From Diphasiastrum complanatum (lineage: Eukaryota > Streptophyta > Lycopodiopsida > Lycopodiales > Lycopodiaceae): a stretch of DNA of 64,000 bases. The position numbers and the translations under genes are program-made. The notes under the pieces were generated by a model. It saw only the letters and a program-made list of their open reading frames with translations. It made no database searches and had not been told where the DNA came from. Every line of letters begins with the position of its first letter. Position 1 is the first letter of the stretch. Of the stretch, positions 9,847-20,805 are shown piece after piece. The stretch spans positions 58,107,600-58,171,599 of the forward strand of contig CM055096.1 of NCBI GenBank assembly GCA_029204225.1, in the 5' to 3' direction.

Positions 9847-10741
9847 ATGGGATCAGTGGGAGCCTACCTTCTAGAAGCTAGTGAGAGGTTAAATTCTACC
9901 AATTATGCTATTTGGAAAGTGAGGATGGAGTCACTAATGGTGCTCCAGGATCTTTATGAGTTTCTAATAGATGATGAAGATGAACCTCTAGGTGCACATG
10001 AATTGAATTAGTGAGATACAAGAAGAGGTCTAGGTTGCACTTCACTGTATTAAGATGAATGTAAGCAATGATCTTTTAAGGGAAGTATCATCATGTAAGA
10101 GTGCTAAAGAGGCTTGGGAATCTTTAAAATCTATCTATGAGTCTAGTAACACTTCAAGGGTTCTCATGCTTAGGAATCAGATTCTACAAAGCATGAAGAG
10201 GAGTGATGAGAGTGCACAAGATTATGTGCTTAGAATCAAGTCTCTCAATAGGGAGTTAGCTTCCATTGGAGAGAAGATTCAAGATAGTGAGCTTGTTCAG
10301 ATTGTCCTCAATGGTCTAGGGAGTGGCTTTACAAATTTGGTCCAAAATTTTGCAATCCAAGACAATTTGCCTACTATAGAAAAGCTACATAGTGTATTAG
10401 TAGCTGAAGAGTGTAGGATGTTGCATACCAATTCAAGAATGAATACAATTTCTTTGCAGGATGGTGATGAGAAAATTTCTCATTCAAAGCAAGAAGAAGA
10501 CCAATGGCAAGAAGAAGCCCAAGAGAGCAAACAAAGCAACATTGCACATCAGGAGGAGGAGGAGGATGAAGAGTCATCCTTGATGGTTTCCAACAAACCA
10601 CCATCATCCAAGAGCAACACCAATGATTCTTGGTGGATTGATAGTGGGGCAAGTTCCCACATGACATATCAAAAGGACATATTCTCCACCTTACTTTCTT
10701 ACAATGACTTACATAGATCAATCTATACTGCAAGTAGTTAA
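9847..10741 (+). pseudogene. Broken Copia gag and protease (A1)
   Basis: Gag starts at 9847 (MGSVGAYLLEASERL), matching A2. A short insertion near 10005 creates a stop and the frame shifts near 10030. It reopens from 10055 with the central gag region. The zinc-knuckle segment present in A2 (about 140 bp around 20560-20690) is deleted here, so the acidic tail follows directly. The protease motif WWIDSGASSHMTYQ is present near 10632. A stop at 10741 separates this from the integrase frame. Confidence 0.9.
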
Positions 10742-10774
10742 GAATGTAAGATAAGTGGAATATGAACAATTCGC

Positions 10775-11854
10775 TTGTATGTGGGATCATCCAAAAGGAT
10801 GAAACTCGATAATGTTCTTTATGTTCCTAAGTTAACCAAGAATTTGCTTAGTGTTGGCCAGTTAATGGATAATGGGCTAGATGTACAATTTAAGCATGGA
10901 GTTTGTTCCATCCTTAGAAATGATGAATGTATAGCCAAAGGCTTTAAGCAAGTTAGATTGTTTAAGCTTGATGCTAATATTGCAGTGGAGAGTGTTAACT
11001 TGGCAAAGGTGGAGCTATCAAAGGTGGAACTGCGGCACAAAAGGTTGGGCCACCCCAACTACAAAGCCATGGAATCTATGGTTGCAAAGGAACTTGCAGT
11101 TGGACTCCCCAAGCATTTGTCAAAGTGTGGGAAGAGATGTGAAGCATGCAGCCTCTCAAAGGCTCACAAACTACCCTTCTCAAGATCTACATCAAGATCA
11201 AACTCTCCTCTTGAACTCATCCATTCGGATGTTCATAGTTTTTCACATGAGTCTAATGGTGGTGCCAAGTACTATGTAATCTTCATTGATGACTATTCTA
11301 GATTTTGTTGGATGTACCTCTTGTCTAGCAAATCAATGGTGTTTGATTCTTTTGTAAAGTTCAAGACTTCGGTAGAAAATCAACTTAGTACCAAGATTAA
11401 GGTGTTAAGGAGTGATAATGGAGGTGAATATATCTCTAATAAGTTGATTGACTTTTGTAGTTCTAATGGCATAAAGAGGGAGTTGTCATGTCCATACACC
11501 CCTCAACAAAATGGAGTGAGTGAGAGAAGAAATAGATCTCTTCGTGAGTGTGCTAAGGCCTTAAGGCTAGTTGTTTCTCTATCCAAACCATTTTGGGGTG
11601 AAGCAATAATTTGTGCTAACTATTTGTACAATAGATTGCCAAACCAAGCCATTGGAGGAATCACACCATTTGAAGCTCTATTTGGAGAGAAGCCCAATCT
11701 CAAGGATCTCAAAGTTTTTGGATCCACTTGCTATGTACACCAATCCTTGGATAAGAGAAGGAAGGATGATGCAACATCCATCAAAGGCATCTTTGTGGGA
11801 TATGGTGAGAATAGCAAAGGTTATAGAGTCTTCAATCCATCACTAGCAAGGTGA
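10775..11854 (+). pseudogene. Copia GAG-pre-integrase and integrase (A1)
   Basis: A 359-residue frame holds the end of the protease region (YVPKLTKNLLSVGQL), GAG-pre-integrase (HKRLGHPN, CEACSLSKAHK) and the integrase core. The DDE triad looks intact: LIHSDVH, RSDNGGEY and GVSERRNRS. It ends with the C-terminal motifs FGSTCYVH and GYRVFNPS, then stops at 11852 where the element is truncated. This is the best-preserved integrase core in the window, but it is separated from gag by a stop and has no RT. Confidence 0.92.
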
Positions 11855-12391
11855 TAGCGACTCTAACCAATAGTTTACTTGAAGATTTGAAGTTCAAATG
11901 AGTGTGCAAAGTTCAAGTGTACTTCTCACATGTGTGTGAGGCTACTGGAATTGTACTTTCACCATATCTATGTGATTTTTCCATATTTGTGCTTCAAAGA
12001 AATTTGTGAGAGTGAAACTAGTGATTTGCTTTGTAAAAATCCATTGATCTCATTGTAGTTTTGATGTGAAAATGGTGTTAGATGAATGATAAACCTCTAA
12101 ATAATTGAGAGTGATTTTTGAGGCTTATGCTCATTTAGTTCTAGAGAGAGACTAAATCCATTCCAAACACCATAGGGAGGCATTGGCACTTCCAAGAGTC
12201 AAATTAAAATTTTCCAAGAGGATAGCATGTGTAGAATTCTATTTCCCAAGTCTTTTTGAGTTTAAGATCATTATAGATCTTACTTATTGAGTTTTGTGAG
12301 ATTCAAGTGAGTAGCTTTGTGGCTAAATTCTAAGAAAGAGAGAAGGGAGAGCCTTTAAATAGTACATTTGTTGTACTTGTTACTAGTAAAA
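11855..12391 (+). other. Leader-like non-coding sequence of Copia B
   Basis: About 0.5 kb between the truncated A1 and the gag start at 12392. It has the leader composition of related elements but no recognisable LTR or PBS, so element B is truncated at its 5' side. Confidence 0.5.
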
Positions 12392-13224
12392 ATGGGTTCA
12401 ATTGAAGCATATCTTCTTGAAGCTAGTGAAAGGTCGAATTCAAGTAACTATTCAATCTGGAAAGTAAGAATGGAGTCACTTCTAGTGCTCCAAGATTTGT
12501 ATGATCTTGTTCTTGGTGAAGAGGAAGAGCCTCAAGGAGGACAAGATCTAGTGAAGTACAAGAAGAGATCTAGGCTAGCATTACATTGTCTTGAAATGAA
12601 TGTTAGTAATGTTCCTGCACTTACTAAGAGTTTGCTTAGTGTAGGACAGTTGATGGATGATGGTTTAGATGTCCTTTTTGAGCAAGGCGTTTGCTCCATT
12701 ATGATGAATGACACTTGCATTGTAAAGGGATTCAAGCAAGGGAGGCTATTTAAGCTTGATGCTAATGTATTTCTTGGAGTGTGAACATGGCTAAGGAGGA
12801 GCTTAATCAAATGGAGCTTTGGCATAAGATTTTGGGCCATCCCAACTTCAAATCAATGGAGACGCTATGCACAAAGGATCTTGCACTTGGCCTTCCAAAG
12901 ACATTCTCAAAGTGTGGAAAGAGTTGTGAGGCTTGTAGCCTCTCAAAGGCACACAAGCTACCATTTGCTAACTCTTCCACTAGATCTTCTAAGGCATTAG
13001 ATCTCATTCATAGTGATGTGCACTCTTTTTCTAAAGAATCTAAAGGAGGTGCATTAATGTATGTATCTTTTATTGATGATTACCCTAGATACACTTGGAT
13101 TGAACTTTTGGATTCCAAAAAAAAAGTGTTCGAGTCTTTTGTAAGTCTCAAAACTCTAGTTGAGAATCAACTTGATGCTAAAGTAAAAATATTGAGGTGT
13201 GAACTTGAAGTGAAGGTCTACTAA
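12392..13224 (+). pseudogene. Internally deleted Copia gag-integrase (B)
   Basis: The frame starts MGSIEAYLLEASERS and runs through the gag N-terminus (WKVRMESLLVL). At residue about 72 it jumps directly from NVSN into the region before GAG-pre-integrase (ALTKSLLSVGQL), so central gag, zinc knuckle and protease are deleted without immediate loss of frame. A stop at 12781-12783 (TGA) is followed by WHKILGHPN, CEACSLSKAHK, LIHSDVH and FIDDYPRY. Homology ends near 13200 where RSDNGGE should be. Confidence 0.88.
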
Positions 13225-13574
13225 TTTCTAAAGTCCTGACTTTAAATGTTGTGACTTAAAAAGAACAAATCAACAAAGCACTGTTGAATAAAACCGAAAA
13301 GAACTCAAAGCTTAGTGAAGAAATTCACCATTCAATCACATGAGCATTCATTCATGAGACTTGCTGAGGGGCCAAGATGGGGACCCCTAAGGATTTTCTT
13401 TTAAATTATGCAAGATCAAATGGCCCAAGGCCAAATACATATACAGTAGTTTGGGAAGATGGATTTTTAAATTTTTACATCAACCAAATGTTAACAAATT
13501 TTGGATCTTAAAGAATCTTATACCAAGAAAAGTGGTTTCTTATGACATGCAAAAGCTTATTGATCAAGAAAAGA

Positions 13575-13925
13575 GCATGCATAGGCATTCGACATTAGAT
13601 GGCATGACATGCATGAATCAAATCTGACATGCAAACTTCAATTCCAACATGCAAAGTCATTAGGCTAGGGATGGTATGACATGCAAGCTCTAATTCCAAC
13701 ATGCAAGCTTCAAATCATACATGCAAGTTCCCACTCTCAGACATGCAAGCTCCCAAATCAGACATGCAAGTTCCAATCAGACATGCAACTCCCAAATCAA
13801 ACATGCATGACCATTAAGCTATGGATGGTGTGACATGCAAAGCCATCAAGTCATGGATGGTGTGACATGCAAGGCCATCAAGTTATGGATGGTGTGACAT
13901 GCATGACCTTCAGTCTTATGGATGG
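13575..13925. repeat. ACATGCAAG-type degenerate minisatellite
   Basis: The core ACATGCAA(G) recurs more than ten times at irregular spacing of about 20-40 bp, in longer units such as GACATGCAAGCTCC and ATGGATGGTGTGACATGCA. The right half has a more regular unit of about 38 bp built on the ATGGTGTGACATGCA core. Confidence 0.8.
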
Positions 13926-13933
13926 TGTGAAAG

Positions 13934-13936
<3 letters not shown>

Positions 13937-14006
<70 letters not shown>
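13937..14006. repeat. (GA)35 dinucleotide microsatellite
   Basis: An uninterrupted GA run of 70 bp. Long Ser-Leu 'ORFs' on the minus strand here are artefacts of the repeat. Confidence 0.98.
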
Positions 14007-14009
<3 letters not shown>

Positions 14010-14996
14010 AAGAGGTAAGAGAAAGTGAGTGAGTGTGTGTGTGTAAGTGGTTCCAAAATGGTTCCAATCCAAGCTTGAAAGATCCTCCTCAAGCCATAGA
14101 TCCAAGCTTTCTTCCAAGCACCTACACACATAGAAGCAAGAGCAAGAGGCAAAACAAAAATGAATGGGAGATGAATAATGAGGGAGAGAGACGAGTTAGT
14201 CCTTTTATAGGGAATGTGTAGCCTTGAGGGAGTGGCTGAGGTGTCCAAAATAAGTGTGAGAGGTGTAAGGGAGACTCTAGGAGAAGTAAAGTGAGAGGGT
14301 GAGGTGTATATGTATGAGAGGGTGTTTATCAATTAGTTAGAGCAAAAGGGGAGGAGTAGGAGGGCACATTTTCTTAGGTGTCTTATGGCTTACAATCCAT
14401 GTGAAAAAGTAGGTAAGTTACATATTGATAAGGATGGAAGGTAGGTAGCTTAACATTTAATGTTAGCCACTTTCAAGTTGAATTTTTCTTGGTTTACAAC
14501 ATTGGGATTCACCCAAGTGTTTTTCATGACATGGGAAAGGCTTTGTATATGTCCATCTTATCTTGCATAATTTTCATCAATTCCTAGACTCTTTTTTTCT
14601 AGGGGTTGCCCATCCCCAATCATAGTGGAGTGTGACACAAAGGGTGATAAGTCCTTTGGTTTCTTCTCCAAATCTTTATAGACTTGATTGAGCCTTCTTT
14701 ATAGACTTGATTGAGCCTTCTTTAGATACCATCTTTAAGCTTTAAGAAGCTTCTTTAGATTCATTCTTCAGGTACTCTTCTTAGTGCCTGCACATACCCT
14801 TAAGAAAAGGTTAGGAGTCATACCATAAAATGGTTTATCACTAGATTCTATTTCTGGAACCTGCATATCAAACTGTTAGCATTGATCTGTAGTTTCATTT
14901 CTTGTCTTCAGGTAATGATACCTGCACTCATTTTTCATCAGTTAGAGTAATAAGCTCTAATATTCAAAATATGTTTCATACAAAAAGAATGGAAGA

Positions 14997-15410
14997 TTGG
15001 TTCTTAGGAAAAAGAAGAGCAACATGAAACTCTACCCAAAACTGGCCCAAAAGTATTATGGACTCTTTAACATCAAGAAAGTAATCAATGAGGTTACATG
15101 TGAACTTGACTTGCCTATTACTTGGAAAATCCATAAGAAATTCCATGTAAGCTTGCTAAAGAGATTCAATGGTCCAGAACTAGAAGGATTTAGAGATTCC
15201 GAAACTCCAGAAGTTCAAGGAACCGAAGAAATCCTTCAACCTGAGCAAATCTTGATGCACAAGACAAGAACTGGAAGAAAGGGAATAACTTCTACATTAT
15301 ACCTCCTCAAGTTTAAAAACTATCCTACTACGGGTGCAAGATGGATGGAAGAAGAATTCTTCCAAGAATATCCAGAAATTTTAAATGTTTACTTGAGAAA
15401 TGTCCGTTGA
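14997..15410 (+). pseudogene. Gypsy integrase C-terminus with chromodomain-like tail
   Basis: A 137-residue frame resembles the end of a chromovirus polyprotein. The segment KLAQKYYGLFNIKKVI is the integrase C-terminal GPY/F-like module, KFHVSLLKRF follows, and the tail LYLLKFKNYPTTGARWMEE matches a chromodomain core. Chromodomains direct integration to heterochromatin. The upstream integrase is missing, and after 15480 the sequence switches to the other strand. Confidence 0.8.
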
Positions 15411-15487
15411 GGACAACGCTTAATGTGTCGGAAGGGTGTAGAATTGTATAGACCAAATTGACCTAGAAATAAAGGCTTTTTAAATTT

Positions 15488-15802
15488 TAGGAGAACTAGT
15501 TCCCCTTCTTCGTACTTGATTGCCCTCCGACGCATATTTGCACTTTTCTGTTGTTTCTTTTGTGCACTTGCGATGGATTGCTGAACCTTTGAAAAGGTGT
15601 CTTGATAATCCCGCACAAATTCATCTGAGGCAAATATCTTTTCTTTAGTCCTTAATACAGAAGTCAGAATAGGTTTTCCATACATTACTTCAAAAGGTGC
15701 TTTACCAGTAGAAGAATGAACTGTGTTATTGTAAGCAAATTCTAGAATAGGGAGATAGTGTTCCCATTGAGCCTTTTGATCACTTACATAATTTCTCAAC
15801 AA
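15488..15802 (-). pseudogene. Gypsy integrase C-terminal fragment
   Basis: The minus-strand frame reads LRNYVSDQKAQWEHYLPILEFAYNNTVHSSTGKAPFEVMYG, typical of the C-terminal part of a Gypsy integrase, then a basic linker and EGELVLLKF. It faces the plus-strand chromodomain piece head to head at about 15480. Its upstream neighbour (15803-16071) lacks the catalytic core. Confidence 0.85.
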
Positions 15803-16071
15803 ATCTCCATGGTAATATGTTCCGAGAGAGCTTCAGGAATAGGCAAGGGATGAAGTAATCCTGGAGTTTTTAATCCTTGCTCATCTTTATTGTGTTGACA
15901 AACTAGACATGCATTTATATAATGCCTTGTGTCTCGATGCATGGTAGGCCAATAAAGGAATCTTTTCAGAGCTTCCAGAGTTGAAGGGATTCCCCTATGT
16001 CCTGCATAGGGTGGACTATGGGTTTCTTGAAGGATCTTGGTTCTAAATGCTATGGGAATACATAGCTTATC
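15803..16071 (-). pseudogene. Gypsy integrase zinc-binding (HHCC) fragment
   Basis: In the minus-strand translation I can follow an HHCC-type motif (THSPPYAGHRG ... CLVCQHNK) and the following LHPLPIPEALSEHIT stretch. Then the sequence jumps to the C-terminal part at 15802. The DDE core, normally about 150 residues, is deleted. Confidence 0.75.
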
Positions 16072-16996
16072 TTATTTGAATAAATATCCTTCTTTCAAAA
16101 CATTGTCTTTATGACTTTGATTTCTTTCAAGTATTTCAAAGATATGTTGGAAGTCGGAATCACTAGCACACATACTTTTCATAAGAAGGAAATTTTCATG
16201 ATATGCTAGAGAAATATGGTTGACCTTGGGGATTCTTGATAATGCATCGACGACCTTATTGTCCTTTCCTGGGTGGTGAAGTAGCTGAAAATGGAAAGTG
16301 CTAAGGTAGTTAGCCCATTTTAGATGTTTTTCTCGAATTAATTGCTGGATGAGAAAGTACCTAAGGCTTTGATGATCTATTTTAACTAGGAAATCATTTC
16401 CTAGAAGATAGTGCTTCCATAACTTAAGGGCATGAATAATGGCCAAAAGGTCTTTTTCATAAATGTCATACTGTACTTCTGCCCCTTGAAGACGTCTGCT
16501 TTCAAAGGCTACAACATGACCTTCTTGGTTTAAGACTGCCCCAATACAGTCTAAACTTGCATCCACTTCCACAAAGAAAGGCTTGCGAAGGTCGGGAATG
16601 ATAAGAACAGGTCCAGTGGCAAGTGCATGCTTCAGAGTATCAAAGGCATTTTGCTCTTTCTTATACCAATAAAGTTTTACCCTCTTCTTAGTGAGTACAT
16701 GTAGTGGTGAAGTTATATGAGCAAAATGGAAAATAAACTTTCTATAATAGGAACATAAGCCTAGGAAAGGCCGAACTTCATGAATATTTCTTGGTTTAGG
16801 CCAGTCTTGTATGACATTAATCTTTGAAGGGTCCATTTGGATTCCTTCCTTAGAAATCATATGTCCTAGAAAGTGTATCTTTTCTAGGAAGAATTTGTTT
16901 TTCTTGTCTTTTATGAGAAGTGAGTTTTCTTGTAGGGTTCTAAAGACGATATCTAGATGTCTTTTATGTTCTTCTTCATTTGCACTGAGAAGACTA
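16072..16996 (-). pseudogene. Gypsy reverse transcriptase C-terminus and RNase H
   Basis: The 262-residue frame (16072-16860) begins in MISKEGIQMDPSK, continues through RPFLGLCSYYRKFI, then RNase H (FFVEVDASLDCIGAVL, YEKDLLAIIHALKLWKHYLLG, DHQSLRYF) and VDALSR. Upstream to about 16996 lie the frames for HLDIVFRTLQENSL and FLGH. The RT palm and YxDD are missing, cut where the Copia gag fragment (17000) begins. Confidence 0.9.
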
Positions 16997-16999
16997 AGA

Positions 17000-17422
17000 T
17001 ATTACTCTTGATGAAGATCCTTTACTCTCATTACATATGATGAAGCACTCATCTACTCTCTGATAACTTAGAAAGATTTGGTTTCTAAGTGTAAGCAATT
17101 TAGAAGTATTCTTGATTTCAGAGATTTTTCCTTAGAGTATCCCAAGCTTCCTTGGCAGTGGTGCATGTACTGATCTCTCTTAACACTTCATTTGTTACAT
17201 TCATTTTTATGAAATGAAGGGCAATTCTGGTTCTTTTGTGAATTGCTACAGCTTCATTAGGTGCTGCAGGTTCTTCTTCAGCTCCACTCAGAATGTCCGT
17301 TACATCTTGTAGAATCAATAATGATTCTATTATATTGATTCTATTCTAATCTTTTACATTGCATAATTGGAAGATGTTAATCTCTCAATGTGCTCCAAGA
17401 AATGTGAACCAGATGAAGACAT
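17000..17422 (-). pseudogene. Copia gag N-terminal fragment (G)
   Basis: From the ATG at 17420-17422 the frame reads MSSSGSHFLEHIERLTSSNYA, then stops, and resumes at 17318 as MILQDVTDILSGAEEEP...FIKMNVTNEVLREISTCTTAKEAWDTL, the conserved gag core. It then degrades and meets Gypsy sequence at about 17000. Confidence 0.8.
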
Positions 17423-18184
17423 CTTCTCTATGAGAAATTCTAGTAATGACAAAGATGGAGTTGAATGATGTTGCTTGCTATCTCAACCTAGGATCTAACA
17501 CTGATGATGTTGATCCAACCTATGAAATCTAGTAGCATAATTTGAGATCAAACTCTCAACACAGAAAATCAATCTATCTTGAATTTGGATCTTGCTTCAA
17601 TCACAGAAATGAAACACATGCAAGTAAGAAGTCTATCTCTCCCACGAGTTTCAAAGAACTGAGACTCTCTAGGAACTTATTTTCAACTCAGACATAATAT
17701 TTTGTGTGAAATGAAAAGTGTAAGATCTTAGAGTACTCACTTCTATCCAATTCTACTTGATTGACAATGAAAATTCATGAAATTGGTGAAAAGAGCTGAT
17801 GTGTGCTCAATTTGGCATATCCCACGAGTTTAGTACTCTCTCAAACTCTTTGATTGCCTAAAGAATTTCAAAAAACAAATCAAATTGATTTAAAAACTTG
17901 AGCGACACATTCTACTCTTCAATACCTATCCAACAAGCTATAGAACATCAAATTTGGATCATTATTTGAGAAGTAGCAGTCAATTAAAGAGGGCTAATTT
18001 CACACGTGTGAGCTCTCTGTCCGTACAGGGCTTAGCTGAAGCAGATCAGACTCGTTTTGATCCACTTACGATCCACAAATGGCTTGTTTCTCAGCGAGTT
18101 TGGATTCCTCTCCCAAATCCGAGTTCCTGCAGGCAAAGGCACTATTGTTTTGATGTATACACTCTCACCTCTTCAAAGCATGAA
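17423..18184 (-). other. Leader of Copia G
   Basis: A non-coding leader between gag and the PBS, about 0.76 kb, with a CACACGTGTG palindrome near 18001 and a GTCCGTAC stretch near 18018. Confidence 0.65.
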
Positions 18185-18196
18185 GCTCTGATACCG
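18185..18196 (-). promoter_or_regulatory. Primer binding site of Copia G
   Basis: The complement reads CGGTATCAGAGC, one mismatch from the canonical TGGTATCAGAGC, adjacent to the LTR at 18197. Confidence 0.85.
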
Positions 18197-18686
18197 TGTG
18201 AAGTTTTTAGCATGTGTGAACTTCAGCACGCACCTTACAGGATCTTACTGAGGTGTTGTGATTGCACAAGATTGATTAGAGAACAAAATACTTGAAAAAT
18301 CTATGGCAAGAGCACAATGACATACATCTGACTGAAAAATCTAACTTCTTACTATGAGGAATGAATGTCAGAAATAATTTTAAGTGCTCAGTATGGGAAA
18401 AACAGGCTGCTCTCGGGTAGAGAGAGAGAATATACACTAGAAAACTCGGGTAGAGAGAGAATGAGTCCAAAACACCAAAATTTCATTATTCACAAAATGA
18501 CAAAACATGCCACAACTTCCCTACATCATAGTGGCTCGAATTCCTACAAAACTCCACTTAACTCAGTTAACTCAACTACTAAGGATTCACATGTGTAACT
18601 ATTGCAAGTACTACATGTCAACTCATAAAATTGCCTTGACATGTGTAGATCACTTGACTCAACTAAACTAGTTGATATTTTTCACA
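18197..18686 (-). repeat. LTR shared by two Copia G-type remnants
   Basis: A 490-bp LTR with TGTGAAG...TTTTTCACA ends. It has a PBS on its left and a PPT/3'-internal sequence on its right (18687-18798, homologous to 25327-25445). So it is a 5' LTR for the left remnant and a 3' LTR for the right one. Confidence 0.8.
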
Positions 18687-18798
18687 ATCTCTCTTCATCT
18701 AGTTTTACCACACAACTTTGATCCATCTTAAGAATGATCTCCATTCTAGGAATAAACCTTCTTTCTATGGTTTTATAGTAGCTTTGATAATTGATATA
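18687..18798 (-). other. 3'-terminal internal remnant of a C-like Copia
   Basis: This is homologous to 25327-25450, just inside the left LTR of C3, including the TCTCTCTTCATCTAGTTTT-like pyrimidine-rich stretch. It ends exactly where the plus-strand A2 LTR begins. Confidence 0.7.
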
Positions 18799-19100
18799 TG
18801 TGAAAAATTGCATATGTTAGCAAATCTAGCCATGTAGTATATTGTAAATTATGCGCATAAGTGGGTCCCACATTTGTGAGGCCAAGATGTCACATAGAAA
18901 ACAATCCTAATGTAGGTAGGTTAGGTCGAGACTAAAAGGTTGGTCATGTCAATTTGGTAGTGATTCCTACGTTATAGGACCTACACCTAAATTTATGATG
19001 AAATTTTGACCAACTAGCATACTTGGCATGACTCTAAAAAAGAGTCGAGGGTTGCAAATTAGGGCAAGAAAGCCAAGTTAACTTCCTTATTACATGCTGG
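18799..19100 (+). repeat. Truncated 5' LTR of A2
   Basis: It begins TGTGAAAAATTGC and matches A-type LTRs up to the TTACATGCTGG block, then joins leader sequence directly. The LTR 3' half and the PBS are lost, so this copy could not replicate. Confidence 0.85.
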
Positions 19101-19887
19101 GAATTCCCCAACAAGAAATTCAATTTTGATGTAATTTTTGGTGAAAATCTTAGGATAAGCTACCAAGATTGAGTGTCATTGATTAGATTTGACATAGGGT
19201 AATGAGATCTAATTAATCTAGGCTGAAATCAGGTCCTCTAAACTTGTTTTACAGGTCATGAAAGTACATTAAAAAGCATGAGGGAGATTTAGTCATGTTT
19301 TTGTCCAAAAATGGTGAAAATTGATAGGATTTGATAAGTCTTTGATAGAATCTCATCAATTTTCATTTCATCTTTGTGAGCGAGTGTAAGAACTGTGACT
19401 AGAAGTCCAAAGAGAGGGTAAGAAGTCAAATTTGAGGCAATCAAGACAAAGTGAAACCTTTGTGAGTTTCTAGGTTCAAATCAAAACCAATTTTTTTGAG
19501 CATTGTTTTTTAGGATCCTTCCAAAAAGTTCTTTTGAATCAAGATCAAGGGGATCTTGCTACTTGAATATTTTTGCATTTTAAGTAAGTTTCTAGTGGAA
19601 AAATTTTGGAAAAGTACTTAGGGAGAGTCAAGAAGTTCAATCTACTTTGTGTTTATTGATGCTCTCAAGAGTAGTCAATAGAGTGAAAAATTGGCAAGAT
19701 TTGATTTTAAGTAGATTTCACATCATCTTATCTTCATTCCAACTTTGTGAGGGAGTGCTAGAACTGAGATTAGAAGTCCATTTGTTGGATTAGAAATCTA
19801 ATTTGAGTGAAACCCTACAAGTGTGAGACCTTTGTGAGTTTCAAAGTCAATCAAGTCCATTTCTTGTGTGTAGAATTCACTAGTAAG
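19101..19887 (+). other. Leader of A2
   Basis: Homologous to the A1 leader. It contains internally repeated stretches: the TTTGTGAG(G/C)GAGTG phrase with following sequence occurs near 19375 and again near 19745, and GTGAAACC near 19450 and 19808. This suggests a partial leader duplication. Confidence 0.7.
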
Positions 19888-20805
19888 ATGGGATCTATTA
19901 GAGCATACCTTCTAGAAGCTAGTGAGAGATTGAATTCTACTAATTATGCTATTTGGAAGGCTAGTATGGAGTCACTCATGGTGCTCCAAGACCTTTATGA
20001 GTTTCTGATTGAAGATGAAGATGAACCTCTAGGTGCACAGGAGTTAGCTAGATACAAGAAGAGATCTAGGCTTGCACTTCATTGTGTGAAGATGAATGTG
20101 AGCAATGATTTGTTGAGAGAAGTATTAGCATGTACTAGTGCTAAAGAGGCTTGGGAGTCTTTAAAATCAATGTATGAACCTAGCAGCACTTCTAGAGTCC
20201 TCATGCTTAGAAATCTGATTTTGCAAAGCATGAGAATAAGTGAGGAGAGTGCACAAGACTATGTGCTTAGAATCAAGTCTCTAAATAGGGAGTTGGCTTC
20301 CATTGGAGAGAATATTCAAGATGGAGAGCTTGTACAAATTGTTATTAATGGTCTAAGAGATGACTTTGCAAATTTGGTCCAAAGGTTTTCCATCCAAGAG
20401 ACTTTGCCAACTATAGAAAAACTTCATAGTGTATTAGTGGCCGCAGAGTGTAGGATGCTCCACACAAAGGCAATAATGAGCTCATTGTCCTTGCATGATG
20501 GAGATGAGAAAGCCAATTTCTCATTCAAAGGCAAAAAGAAGACCAATGGAAAGAATAAACATCCAAAGGAGGCCAAAGAAGAGGATGATGCATCAAGCTC
20601 AAAGGACAAGTCAAAGCCAAAATGCTTATTTTGTGGAAAGAAGGGGCATTATGCATCCGAATGCTACAAGAGGCTAAGAGCACAAGAGGAGGAGGACAAA
20701 CAAGGAAACCTTGCACATGAGGAGGAGGAGGATGAATTTGATGTATTCTTGATGGCATCTACATCCTCACCAACAAGCAATAGGAAGAGACACTTGGTGC
20801 ATTGA
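19888..20805 (+). CDS. Copia gag with zinc knuckle (A2)
   Basis: The start is placed at 19888 (MGSIRAYLLEASERL), which aligns with A1 and B gag starts; an in-frame upstream ATG at 19807 lies in leader sequence. Domains: gag core about 1-200 (WKASMESLMVLQDLYEF, NVSNDLLREV, AKEAWESL), a lysine-rich stretch, CCHC knuckle CLFCGKKGHYASEC at about residue 245, and an acidic tail. At about 306 codons it is the best-preserved A-type gag here. The frame leaves the polyprotein just before the protease motif, which lies in another frame at 20794. Confidence 0.92.
   Translation: MGSIRAYLLEASERLNSTNYAIWKASMESLMVLQDLYEFLIEDEDEPLGAQELARYKKRSRLALHCVKMNVSNDLLREVLACTSAKEAWESLKSMYEPSSTSRVLMLRNLILQSMRISEESAQDYVLRIKSLNRELASIGENIQDGELVQIVINGLRDDFANLVQRFSIQETLPTIEKLHSVLVAAECRMLHTKAIMSSLSLHDGDEKANFSFKGKKKTNGKNKHPKEAKEEDDASSSKDKSKPKCLFCGKKGHYASECYKRLRAQEEEDKQGNLAHEEEEDEFDVFLMASTSSPTSNRKRHLVH

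Larger units (their letters stand above)
8525..11853 (+). mobile_element. Truncated A-type Copia element (A1)
   Basis: A plus-strand element with a complete 5' LTR, PBS, leader, broken gag, and GAG-pre-integrase plus integrase. It stops abruptly in the integrase C-terminal region, with no RT, RNase H or 3' LTR. The downstream sequence belongs to another Copia (B). It sits immediately after D-type LTR sequence. Confidence 0.88.
13225..14996. other. Non-coding region with simple and tandem repeats
   Basis: No coding region is supported. The block contains an ACATGCAAG-type minisatellite (about 13575-13925), a (GA)35 tract, and a short duplicated stretch near 14690-14725 (the TATAGACTTGATTGAGCC segment occurs twice in tandem). 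It may be the LTR or untranslated part of the Gypsy element that follows, but no paired LTR is visible. Confidence 0.6.

Noticed and set aside
13575-13925. CRISPR-like array from the ACATGCAAG repeats
   Set aside because: The repeat core is short, spacing is irregular, the spacers are themselves repetitive, and the context is a plant nuclear genome.
13846-14332. Three overlapping minus-strand ORFs with long Ser-Leu repeats
   Set aside because: They are produced by the (GA)35 microsatellite read in different frames, with no real protein features outside the repeat.
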